This document shows positions 1 to 5,894 of a stretch of 9,175 nucleotides of DNA, one piece after another. Position 1 is the stretch's first letter. Each line of letters opens with the position of its first letter. The stretch is taken from NCBI GenBank assembly GCA_046728935.1, contig JBKPFS010000051.1, positions 1 to 9,175 on the forward strand, in the 5' to 3' direction. The position numbers and the translations under genes are program-made. Source of the DNA: DATAFO01 sp046728935. Its GTDB lineage: Bacteria; Actinomycetota; Thermoleophilia; Solirubrobacterales; 70-9. The notes beneath the pieces are model-generated. The model saw only the letters and a program-made list of their open reading frames with translations, had not been told where the DNA came from and did not search any database.

Positions 1-2
1 AG

Positions 3-830
3 ACGAACGATCCCGGTGGGCGCGCGATCGAGCTACGGCTCGGCGCCGCCGGCGAGGGCGTGGTGGCGTTGGAGGCCGCGGTCCGGGGCTTGGGGCCTCC
101 GATCGAGGCGCTGGGGATCGGCTTCGAGGCGCGCGGTGGGGAGCGCTACCTCGGCTTCGGCGGGCGCTCCAACGCCGTCGACCAGCGCGGCAACGTGGTC
201 GAGAACTACGTCGCCGACGGGCCCTATGAGGCCGATGAGCAGGCGATCATCGAGCGGTTCATCCCCCCCTGGGGGTTCCGACCGCGCGAGGACGCGACCT
301 ACTACCCCGTGCCCTGGCTGCTTTCGACCGGCGGGTACGGCGTACTGGTCGACAGTCCCGAGACCAGCTATTTCCGCCTCGACCAGAGCGGGGCGTGGAG
401 CGTCGAGTTGGTGAACGCCCCGCCGGAGGAGCTGCCACCGCCGACCGCGCCCCCGCCCGAGACGCTCAGCCTGCGCTTCTTCGCCGGGCCGCGACCCGCC
501 GAGGTGCTGAGGCGATTCACGCGCGAGAGCGGCCGCCAGCCCGCGTTGGCGGCGCCGTGGGTGTTTGGCCCCTGGGTACAGCCGAACGGCGACACCGCGA
601 CTCAGCTCGACCAGCTCGACGAGCTCCGAGCTGCCGACGCGCCGGTCTCGGTCGCGCAGACGTACCTGCACTACCTGCCCTGCGGCGATCAACAGGGCCG
701 CCGCGACGCGGAGCGTGCTCGCACGGAGGCCGTGCACGAGCGCGGGCTCGCGGTCACACCTACCTTAACCCGATGGTCTGCTCGAGCTACGAGTCCGTGT
801 ACGACCCGGCGGCGGCGAGCGGCGGGCTGA
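3..830 (+). CDS. Glycoside hydrolase family 31, N-terminal part (partial, frameshifted)
   Basis: This is the front part of a GH31 alpha-glycosidase, a family that cleaves alpha-linked glycosides by a retaining mechanism. The frame is open to the left edge, so the true start lies outside the window and the ATG at 60 is internal. The translation reads as the N-terminal beta-sandwich (for example ERYLGFGGRSNAVDQRGN) followed by the first strands of the barrel (APWVFGPWVQPNGD, then QTYLHYLPCGDQQGR). Real homology ends at GLAVT near 757. The remaining codons to the stop at 828-830 are an out-of-frame tail rich in arginine. The continuation lies in the next plus frame from 758, which indicates a single-base loss in one gene rather than two genes. 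Substrate specificity (alpha-glucosidase, alpha-xylosidase or sulfoquinovosidase-like) cannot be read with confidence. No signal peptide can be judged because the N-terminus is missing. Confidence 0.85.
   Translation, partial: TNDPGGRAIELRLGAAGEGVVALEAAVRGLGPPIEALGIGFEARGGERYLGFGGRSNAVDQRGNVVENYVADGPYEADEQAIIERFIPPWGFRPREDATYYPVPWLLSTGGYGVLVDSPETSYFRLDQSGAWSVELVNAPPEELPPPTAPPPETLSLRFFAGPRPAEVLRRFTRESGRQPALAAPWVFGPWVQPNGDTATQLDQLDELRAADAPVSVAQTYLHYLPCGDQQGRRDAERARTEAVHERGLAVTPTLTRWSARATSPCTTRRRRAAG
753..764 (+). other. Frameshift site in the GH31 gene (one base apparently missing)
   Basis: Frame 3 reads ...GLAVT up to codon 756-758, and frame 2 continues TYLNPMVC from codon 758. Inserting one base after 757 restores GLAVTTYLNPMV, a sensible GH31 sequence. 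No slippery heptamer (X XXY YYZ) lies at the switch, so programmed -1 frameshifting is unlikely. A point deletion or an assembly/base-calling error is the simpler explanation. Confidence 0.8.
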
Positions 831-2203
831 TCGAGAACGCGCGCGGTGAGCCATACATCTTTCACTACTCGACCGACACGTCGTTCCAGGTCGCGGAGCT
901 CGACTTCGCCGAGCCGGCCGGCCGGGCTGCGTTCTCCTCGGTACTGGCGGAGGCGATCGAGGACGGCCACGACGGCTGGATGGAGGACTTCGGCGAGTAC
1001 ACCCCGCTCGACTCACGTAGCCACTCCGGGACGCCGGGCACGGTGCTCCACAACCCGTACGCCCGCCGGTATCACTGCGCCGCCAGCGACGCGATCGCCT
1101 CCGCGCCGCGGCCGATCGTGCGCTTCCAGCGCTCCGGCTGGACCGCTGGCGCGCCCTGCGCCCAGGTCGTCTGGGGCGGTGACCCGACGACGGACTGGGG
1201 CTTCGACGGGCTCGAGTCGTCGGTGAAGCAGGCGCTCAGCATCGGCCTCTCGGGGATCAGCACCTGGGGTTCGGACATCGGCGGCTTCTTCGCCCTCTTC
1301 GACGACCAGCTCAGCCCTGAGCTCCTCACCCGCTGGGTGCAGTTCGGGGCCGTCTCCGGGGTGATGCGCACCGAGGCGAACGGGATCGCAGTGCCTGCAA
1401 AACCGCGTCCGCAGATCTGGGACGCGGACCAGATCGCGAACTGGCGGCGCTACGCGAAACTCCATACCCAGCTCTACCCGTACCTGGTCGCCGCCGACGC
1501 CGCGTACAGGCGCACCGGCCTGCCGCTCATGCGTCACCTCGCACTCGCATTCCCCGGCGATCCGGAGGCGGTGGCGCGCGAGGACGAGTACCTGTTCGGC
1601 CCCGACCTGCTCGCCGCCCCCGTGCTAGAGCCCGGGGCCACCGAGCGCTCGCTGTACCTGCCGGCGGGGCAGTGGGTCGACCTCTGGCGCTCGCTCGACT
1701 ATCGGGAGGAGACCGGCGCGCTGCGGATGACGGGCGCAAGGCTGCTCAGCGGTGGCCGCACGGTCAGCCTGTTGGCGCCGCTCGACGAGCTGCCGCTGCT
1801 GGCGCGGGCGGGGACCGTGCTGCCGCTGCTTCCGGCGGAGGTCGACACGCTCTCGGATTACGCCGACCCCTCGACGATCGCGCTCTCGGAGCGTCGAGGC
1901 GAGCTGGAGCTGCTCGCGTTCCCGCGCGGTAAGAGCTCGGCCACGTTTTACGAGAGCGAGCGCATCGACTCGCACGAGCTCCGGCACCGCTGGAAGCTGC
2001 GGATCAAGGGCGAGGTCGAGCGCACCTACGCGCTCAGCGCCTCGATGGGCACCCTGTCCGATCCGCTGGACCCGTGCCGGGTCACCGTCGACGGCAAGCC
2101 GCTCGCCGAAGGTCGCTGGTCGTACGACTCAGAGACGCGGGTGCTGACCGCGACGCTCCGCGGGACCAAGCTCCGCCTCGTCGCGGAAGAGCGCTGCAAG
2201 TAA
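758..2203 (+). CDS. Glycoside hydrolase family 31, catalytic and C-terminal part (frameshifted from the upstream half)
   Basis: This is the rest of the GH31 gene and carries the catalytic core. Reading from 758 gives TYLNPMVCSSYE, which continues directly from the upstream half. WMEDFGEYTP contains the expected catalytic nucleophile Asp (codon 986-988). VWGGDPTTDWGFDG contains the expected acid/base Asp (codon 1181-1183). GISTWGSDIGGFF, FGAVSGVMRTEANG and LFGPDLLAAPVL are further typical GH31 core segments, followed by C-terminal beta-sandwich domains that end at TAA 2201-2203. Roughly 481 residues are in this half and about 733 are visible in total, a normal size for the family. If translated alone, the first usable start is ATG 773. 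That product would lack the N-terminal domain and the first barrel strands and would not be expected to fold. Both catalytic aspartates are intact, so the break is either very recent or a sequence error. Confidence 0.87.
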   Translation, partial: TYLNPMVCSSYESVYDPAAASGGLIENARGEPYIFHYSTDTSFQVAELDFAEPAGRAAFSSVLAEAIEDGHDGWMEDFGEYTPLDSRSHSGTPGTVLHNPYARRYHCAASDAIASAPRPIVRFQRSGWTAGAPCAQVVWGGDPTTDWGFDGLESSVKQALSIGLSGISTWGSDIGGFFALFDDQLSPELLTRWVQFGAVSGVMRTEANGIAVPAKPRPQIWDADQIANWRRYAKLHTQLYPYLVAADAAYRRTGLPLMRHLALAFPGDPEAVAREDEYLFGPDLLAAPVLEPGATERSLYLPAGQWVDLWRSLDYREETGALRMTGARLLSGGRTVSLLAPLDELPLLARAGTVLPLLPAEVDTLSDYADPSTIALSERRGELELLAFPRGKSSATFYESERIDSHELRHRWKLRIKGEVERTYALSASMGTLSDPLDPCRVTVDGKPLAEGRWSYDSETRVLTATLRGTKLRLVAEERCK

Positions 2204-2224
2204 ATCCGGCGCCCGAAGCTCACC

Positions 2225-2252
2225 GCGGCCGTCCGGACACCCTCACGGCCGC
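2225..2252 (+). terminator. Hairpin after the GH31 gene, possible terminator
   Basis: A perfect 8-bp inverted repeat (GCGGCCGT at 2225-2232, ACGGCCGC at 2245-2252) with a 12-nt loop begins 21 nt after the GH31 stop codon. No T-tract follows, as is common in high-GC actinobacteria, so function as an intrinsic terminator is uncertain. A promoter-like element overlaps its loop and follows it. Confidence 0.4.
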
Positions 2253-2261
2253 CGCTACGAT
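2234..2261 (+). promoter_or_regulatory. Candidate promoter for the DUF4331-TPR unit
   Basis: CGGACA (2234-2239, four of six matches to TTGACA) lies 16 nt before TACGAT (2256-2261, a TANNNT-type -10). If used, the transcript would carry a leader of about 315 nt ahead of the DUF4331 gene. In this base composition such matches arise easily by chance, and the -35-like part lies in the loop of the preceding hairpin. The call is weak. Confidence 0.25.
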
Positions 2262-2504
2262 TCTCAACACACGGCCGGAGTAACTCACGCAACGGGGGCT
2301 CCGCCGACGAAGCACTCCGCCTCAACCACCCTCATAGGGCGGTGCCTCGCGCCAGCCCCACCGCGGCACTGGCGCCTCCGGCCGCGGCGTCGCCTGGGCT
2401 CCGAGTTGGCCAACCCGGCAGCCGACCGCATAGCGCCCCGTGCGCGACATTCGGCGTGGCGGTGATCCGATCGCCGTCGCGCGCCGTAGAGGGAAGGCAA
2501 CGCG

Positions 2505-2546
2505 GGTGGAAACCGGCCCGGCCTGACGGACGAGGGCCGCTCCACC
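2505..2546 (+). promoter_or_regulatory. Structured leader element upstream of the DUF4331 gene
   Basis: Two nested perfect 6-bp stems can form: GGTGGA (2505-2510) with TCCACC (2541-2546), and CGGCCC (2514-2519) with GGGCCG (2534-2539). They enclose a 14-nt loop and are separated by a small asymmetric internal loop. The element ends 22 nt before the Shine-Dalgarno sequence, a fitting place for control of translation. GGGAA at 2491-2495 followed by GGTGGAAACC loosely recalls the core of cobalamin riboswitches, but the remaining conserved boxes are not recognisable. I therefore call only a structured leader. Confidence 0.35.
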
Positions 2547-2582
2547 GGCAGACACCAAACCTCATCCGAAAGGAGTTCATCG

Positions 2583-4049
2583 ATGAGGAATCCGACCCTG
2601 TCCGCCAGGGGCTGGGCGCTCGTGCTCGCGATCGTGCTCGCCACGGCGAGCGCCGCGTCGCTGGCCATCGGCTCGTCTCACCGTGAGGCGCCGAACATCG
2701 CGCTCGACCCAAGCGCGGACAACACCGACGTCTACGCCTTCACCGCTCCGGAAGCCAAGGATGCGATCACGATTGTCTCCGACTGGATCCCGGGGCAGGT
2801 GCCGGCGAACGGGCCGAACTTCTTCCGGTTCGACGATCGTGCCCGGTACTACAACAACATCGACAACAACGGCGACGGCGTCGCCGACATCAGGTACCGG
2901 TTCACGTTCGACACGAAGTTCCGCAACCCGAACTCGTTCCTCTACGCGGGGCCGGGAACGCAGGACTTCAACGATCCGGGCCTGAACGTGGTCCAGACGT
3001 ATGACCTGGTCCGCGAGGCGTACAGGCACAACGGCAAGCTCCGCCGCAAGAAGAAGATCGCGGACGACCTGCCGGTCGCACCGCCCAACATCGGGCCGAA
3101 GACGTTCCCCAACTACGGGAACTTCGTCGACCAGACGAAGCGGACGCTGAGCGACGGTACGAAGCTGTTCGTGGGCACCCGCGACGACCCGTTCTTCGTC
3201 GATCTCGGGGCCGCCTTCGACGCGATCAACGTCCGGATGGGCACCGGCAACGAGGGCGCCGGGCGCGACGACATCTCCGGCTACTGGACCTCGACCACGG
3301 TGATGCAGATCCCGGAGTCGAGGGTGACCCGGGACGGCAAGGAGGTCAGCTCGCCGGACGCCCGCGACGCGGTGGTCGGCGTGTGGTCGACGACGGAGCG
3401 TCGGCGCATCGAGGTGACCAACGCGTCCTACGTGGGCGGATCGCCCAAGAAGGTGCACCGCCACCGCAACAAGTGGGTCCAGGTCTCACGCCTCGGCAAC
3501 CCGCTGGTGAACGAGGTCGTCATCCCGCTCGGGATGAAGGACAAGTTCAACCGCACGAAGCCGAAGCGCGACGCCGAGCTCTACGGCCAGTACGTCACCC
3601 AGCCCGAGTTGGCGGCCGTGCTAAACGCGTTGTTCGACATCGGGGCGCCGGAGACGGACCGCACCGACATCGTCCAGGCGCTGCTGCAGGGCATCCCGGG
3701 GCTCAACCAGCACAAGGGCAAGTACGCCGGCACGCCGGTGGACACCCTGAAGCTGAACCTCGGGATCGATCCGAGCCCGATGCCCGACCGGTTCGGGGTC
3801 ATCGGCGGCGACAACGCCGGCTTCCCGAACGGGCGCCGGCTGACGGACGACGTCGTCGACATCGAGCTCCAGGTCATCGCCGGCTTCCTGGTCGGCAACC
3901 CGGTGCCGCTCGGCGACGGGGTCGACGAGGACAGCAAGGGGTTCCTGGACGAGTTCCCCTACCTGAACGACCCGGACTCGGGCTTCGACTCGAACCCGGG
4001 CCAGTTCGTCCAGCCCGTCCATCCGCCCGTTCCGGCCGGAGGCGGCTGA
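2583..4049 (+). CDS. DUF4331 domain-containing exported protein
   Basis: A 488-residue protein of the DUF4331 family, whose biochemical role is unknown. An N-terminal hydrophobic segment (about residues 11-29) after a short basic start fits a Sec signal peptide. The mature part begins near the family-typical SSHREAP (31-37) followed by NTDVYAF. DNNGDGVAD (94-102) is spaced like a calcium-binding DxNxDGxxD loop, inside a beta-rich segment (RYYNNIDNNGDGVADIRYRF). Later conserved-looking segments are VSRLGNPLVNEVVIPLG (301-317), NGRRLTDDVVDIELQVIAG (416-434) and FLDEFPYLNDP (455-465). Length is normal for the family. The ATG at 2583 is supported by AAAGGAG 7 nt upstream and by the signal peptide that starts there. 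An exported TPR protein follows after 82 nt and is probably co-transcribed. The family call is firm and the function is open. Confidence 0.92.
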   Translation: MRNPTLSARGWALVLAIVLATASAASLAIGSSHREAPNIALDPSADNTDVYAFTAPEAKDAITIVSDWIPGQVPANGPNFFRFDDRARYYNNIDNNGDGVADIRYRFTFDTKFRNPNSFLYAGPGTQDFNDPGLNVVQTYDLVREAYRHNGKLRRKKKIADDLPVAPPNIGPKTFPNYGNFVDQTKRTLSDGTKLFVGTRDDPFFVDLGAAFDAINVRMGTGNEGAGRDDISGYWTSTTVMQIPESRVTRDGKEVSSPDARDAVVGVWSTTERRRIEVTNASYVGGSPKKVHRHRNKWVQVSRLGNPLVNEVVIPLGMKDKFNRTKPKRDAELYGQYVTQPELAAVLNALFDIGAPETDRTDIVQALLQGIPGLNQHKGKYAGTPVDTLKLNLGIDPSPMPDRFGVIGGDNAGFPNGRRLTDDVVDIELQVIAGFLVGNPVPLGDGVDEDSKGFLDEFPYLNDPDSGFDSNPGQFVQPVHPPVPAGGG

Positions 4050-4065
4050 GACGCACCGACCGACG

Positions 4066-4095
4066 GGAGGGAGCGCCATGGACGGCGCTCCCTCC
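4066..4095 (+). promoter_or_regulatory. Perfect 12-bp hairpin between the DUF4331 and TPR genes
   Basis: GGAGGGAGCGCC (4066-4077) pairs perfectly with GGCGCTCCCTCC (4084-4095) around a 6-nt loop, ATGGAC. It begins 16 nt after the DUF4331 stop codon. No T-tract follows. It may act as a partial terminator or as a 3'-end stabiliser that sets unequal levels of the two products. The loop holds an ATG in frame with the TPR gene, and its purine-rich left arm is a Shine-Dalgarno-like sequence that would be buried in the stem. Translation should therefore start at 4132 instead. Confidence 0.65.
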
Positions 4096-4131
4096 GCCGG
4101 TCCCACGCGACTTCACCGACGAGGAGACACC

Positions 4132-5454
4132 ATGCTTCGAAATCCACTCTCAGCGCACGGCCTCAGCTGGGTCGCCGCGCCGTTGCTCGCGATTGCAGCG
4201 CTGCTCGCGGTGCTCACGGTCACGAACGGAGCGCCGCAGCCAGAGGCGAGTGATTCGGCAGAGCCGACGGTCACCCCCTCGGATCGCACCGACACGGCCG
4301 CGCTGATCTCCAGCCTCCGCGAGGCGGCACGCGTTGATCCCGCCGATGCGCAGACCGCCACCGCCCTCGGCGACGCCTACTACCAGCGCTCGCGCGAGAC
4401 GGGGGACCCGCGCCTGTACGACAGGGCCGACCGGGCATACGAGTCCGCGCTCGCGACCGAGCCCAACAGCGTCGCGGCGATCTCCGGACTCGCGACCACA
4501 GCGCTCGCGCGCCACCACTTCGCCGACGGCCTGGAGCTGGCGCGGCGAGCTCACCGGACCGAGCCGGCCTTGGTCGCACCCTACGCAGGGCTCGTCGACG
4601 GGCTGATCGAGACGGGCCGCTACGCCGCCGCCGGCCGCGCGCTCGATCGGATGGTGGGTCGCAAGCCGACCCTGGCGGCGTACACGCGCATCTCGTACTT
4701 CCGCGAGCTCCACGGCGACCTCGCCGGGGCTGCCGCGGCGCTTCGTCTCGCCATCTCCGCCGGGAGCGCCACGGTCGAGGGCTCCGCATACGTGCGCTCG
4801 CTGCTCGGCAACCTCGAGGCCTCGCGAGGCCGCTACGCCGCGGCTCGGCATGCCTTCCGCGAGGCGCTTGCCATCGATCCGGGGTACGGACGTGCCGAGT
4901 TGGGCCTGGCGCTCGTGCGTGCCGGCCACGGCAACCTGGGCCCGGCGATCGCCACGTACCGGGCGCAGCTGGGACAGCCGCCCTCTCCGGACACGCTCAC
5001 CGCGCTCGGCGAGCTGGAACAGGCCGCTGGGCGACGAGCCGCGGCTCGTCGCCACTACGCAGAGGCCGGGCGGATCGAGCGGCAGCTGCTCGCCCAGGGC
5101 TCGGGATATGACGCCGGCGTGACTCTGAACGAGGCCGAGCACGGGGACCCGGACCGCGCCGTCGAGTACGGCCGCAGGGCCTGGCGCGCCGCTCCGAGCG
5201 TGTCCTCCGCGGACGCGTACTCGTGGGCGCTCCACCGCGCCGGTCAGGTCGACGCCGCCACGCGCCTTTCGCGCGATGCGATGCGGCTCGGATCGCGCAA
5301 CCCGCAGTTCCTCTACCACGCCGGGATGATCGCCCGGGCGGCGGGCGACGACGTGCGGGCCCGGCACCTGCTCTCCACCCTGCTCGAGCAGGCCCCGCGC
5401 TTCAGCCCGCTGTATGGGCCGCGGGCTCGATGGGCGCTGGAAACGCTGGACTAG
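4132..5454 (+). CDS. Membrane-anchored tetratricopeptide repeat protein
   Basis: A 440-residue protein with one hydrophobic N-terminal segment (about residues 12-31), then a Ser/Thr/Pro/Glu-rich linker and a chain of TPR-like helical hairpins from about residue 50 to the end. Clear units include ALGDAYYQRS..AYESALATEPN and RGRYAAARHAFREALAIDPGYG. TPR arrays bind proteins or peptides, so a scaffold role outside the membrane is likely. I prefer ATG 4132, with GAGGAG 5 nt upstream and a signal/anchor starting at once. The in-frame ATG at 4078 also has a purine-rich sequence before it, but it lies in the loop of a strong hairpin and would add a charged stretch ahead of the anchor. The N-terminus (MLRNPLSAHG) resembles that of the DUF4331 protein (MRNPTLSARG). 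The stop TAG sits exactly where an AraC remnant begins, so the last residues may be altered by that joint. Confidence 0.88.
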   Translation: MLRNPLSAHGLSWVAAPLLAIAALLAVLTVTNGAPQPEASDSAEPTVTPSDRTDTAALISSLREAARVDPADAQTATALGDAYYQRSRETGDPRLYDRADRAYESALATEPNSVAAISGLATTALARHHFADGLELARRAHRTEPALVAPYAGLVDGLIETGRYAAAGRALDRMVGRKPTLAAYTRISYFRELHGDLAGAAAALRLAISAGSATVEGSAYVRSLLGNLEASRGRYAAARHAFREALAIDPGYGRAELGLALVRAGHGNLGPAIATYRAQLGQPPSPDTLTALGELEQAAGRRAAARRHYAEAGRIERQLLAQGSGYDAGVTLNEAEHGDPDRAVEYGRRAWRAAPSVSSADAYSWALHRAGQVDAATRLSRDAMRLGSRNPQFLYHAGMIARAAGDDVRARHLLSTLLEQAPRFSPLYGPRARWALETLD

Positions 5455-5641
5455 AGAGTTCCGCCGCGCCTTCGGGGAGTCGCCTCACGGCTACCTGGTG
5501 ACCCGCCGCCTCGAGCGCGCGGCGGCGCTTCTGCGAGCGACAGACCGCTCGGTCGCCGACATCTGCGTCTCCGTTGGCCTGCCGAGCGTCGCCTCGTTCA
5601 CCACCAGCTTCACGCGCACGTTCGGTGTTTCGCCGACCGCC
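5453..5641 (+). pseudogene. AraC-family regulator, C-terminal HTH fragment
   Basis: The frame reads REFRRAFGESPHGYL, then TRRLERAAALLRATDRSVA, DICVSVGLPSVASF and TTSFTRTFGVSPTA. This is the end of the first helix-turn-helix and the complete second helix-turn-helix of an AraC/XylS DNA-binding domain. The front of the first HTH and any sensor domain are missing. Upstream codons in this frame are merely the shadow of the TPR gene. Similarity also stops abruptly after SPTA, where family members usually continue with Tyr-Arg and a short tail. The frame then runs to 5854 through antisense sequence of the next gene. It is cut on both sides and has no credible start, so it is gene debris rather than a small regulator. 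Confidence 0.75.
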
Positions 5642-5655
5642 TTAGGAGGCGGTCG
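5634..5655. repeat. 9-bp perfect palindrome at the joint of two gene remnants
   Basis: CGACCGCCT (5634-5642) and AGGCGGTCG (5647-5655) form a perfect 9-bp stem around the 4-nt loop TAGG. The plus-strand AraC fragment loses homology here, and the minus-strand membrane-protein fragment ends here (its stop is 5644-5642). The hairpin may serve as a two-way terminator or may mark how the two ends were joined. Confidence 0.6.
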
Positions 5656-5836
5656 CGATCGCGATCCCGAGCGTGTACCAGCGCGAGCGAAACAGCCGCA
5701 GCGAGGTGGTCACCGGGCGTCGCAGCTCGACCGCCGGCGACGCCACCGCACCACGGTGTTTGTAGAGGAAGCCGAGCACCGAGGCGAAGGCCGTGCCGAG
5801 CGCCAGCAGCAGGCCGATCTCCACCGAGAGGTCCAT
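5642..5836 (-). CDS. Truncated N-terminal fragment of a DMT-like membrane protein
   Basis: A 64-residue frame from ATG 5836. Residues about 5-24 form a transmembrane helix (VEIGLLLALGTAFASVLGFL), followed by YKHRGAVASP and a basic loop RRPVTTSLRLFRSRW. A second hydrophobic segment (YTLGIAIATAS) is cut off after about 11 residues by a stop. From memory this resembles the start of drug/metabolite-transporter-like multi-helix proteins of actinobacteria, which have about ten helices. The resemblance is moderate and untested. Ending inside a membrane helix, right at the palindromic joint with the AraC fragment, argues that the gene lost its 3' part. The frame could still be expressed as a short membrane peptide. 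No clear Shine-Dalgarno sequence precedes it, though TACGCT on the minus strand 11 nt upstream could be a -10 box. Confidence 0.5.
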   Translation of the reverse strand: MDLSVEIGLLLALGTAFASVLGFLYKHRGAVASPAVELRRPVTTSLRLFRSRWYTLGIAIATAS

Positions 5837-5894
5837 ACGGGCCGGCCAGCGTAGACGGCCTCGGTGTTAGCGTCGGCGCGTCGACGAACTGACC

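Larger units (their letters stand above)
2204..2582 (+). other. 379-bp gap between the GH31 and DUF4331 genes
   Basis: I see no convincing coding sequence here. Open frames crossing it have arginine- and proline-rich shadow composition and run into the DUF4331 gene out of frame. The gap contains three inverted repeats: 2225-2252, 2349-2375 (GCGCCAG/CTGGCGC, 13-nt loop) and the two-part stem at 2505-2546. It also contains a weak promoter-like element near 2234-2261 and the Shine-Dalgarno sequence AAAGGAG at 2569-2575. Most of it is best read as a long structured 5' leader of the DUF4331 gene. Confidence 0.55.

Noticed and set aside
395..757. The plus-strand frame that starts at ATG 395 as the true beginning of the GH31 catalytic half.
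   Set aside because: Codons before 758 in that frame translate to arginine- and alanine-rich shadow sequence with no GH31 similarity. The real GH31 sequence there is in the other plus frame.
753..764. Programmed -1 ribosomal frameshifting in the GH31 gene.
   Set aside because: No X XXY YYZ slippery heptamer at the switch point, no obvious downstream pseudoknot, and GH31 enzymes are not known to use it.
2349..2375. Inverted repeat GCGCCAG/CTGGCGC as a terminator of the GH31 gene.
   Set aside because: It lies about 145 nt after the stop codon with a 13-nt loop and no T-tract. Such repeats are frequent by chance at this GC content.
2285..2712. Minus-strand frames crossing the 2204-2582 gap as possible small genes.
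   Set aside because: They overlap the DUF4331 start, have no Shine-Dalgarno site and have shadow-like composition. None looks like a protein.
4078..4131. Upstream ATG 4078 as the TPR protein start, with a purine-rich sequence before it.
   Set aside because: It lies in the loop of a perfect 12-bp hairpin whose stem contains the purine run. The extra 18 residues are charged and would sit ahead of the membrane anchor, and ATG 4132 has its own GAGGAG site. Kept only as a possible alternative start.
4150..5367. Long minus-strand open frame opposite the TPR gene (405 codons).
   Set aside because: High-GC shadow with low-complexity Arg/Gly/Val composition, no ribosome site and no family similarity. 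The plus frame has clear TPR units and a membrane anchor.
5414..5854. A 146-residue AraC-type protein starting at ATG 5414 inside the TPR gene.
   Set aside because: Only about 63 residues in the middle resemble AraC. The front is TPR shadow and the tail is antisense of the membrane-protein fragment. Treated as a remnant at 5453-5641.
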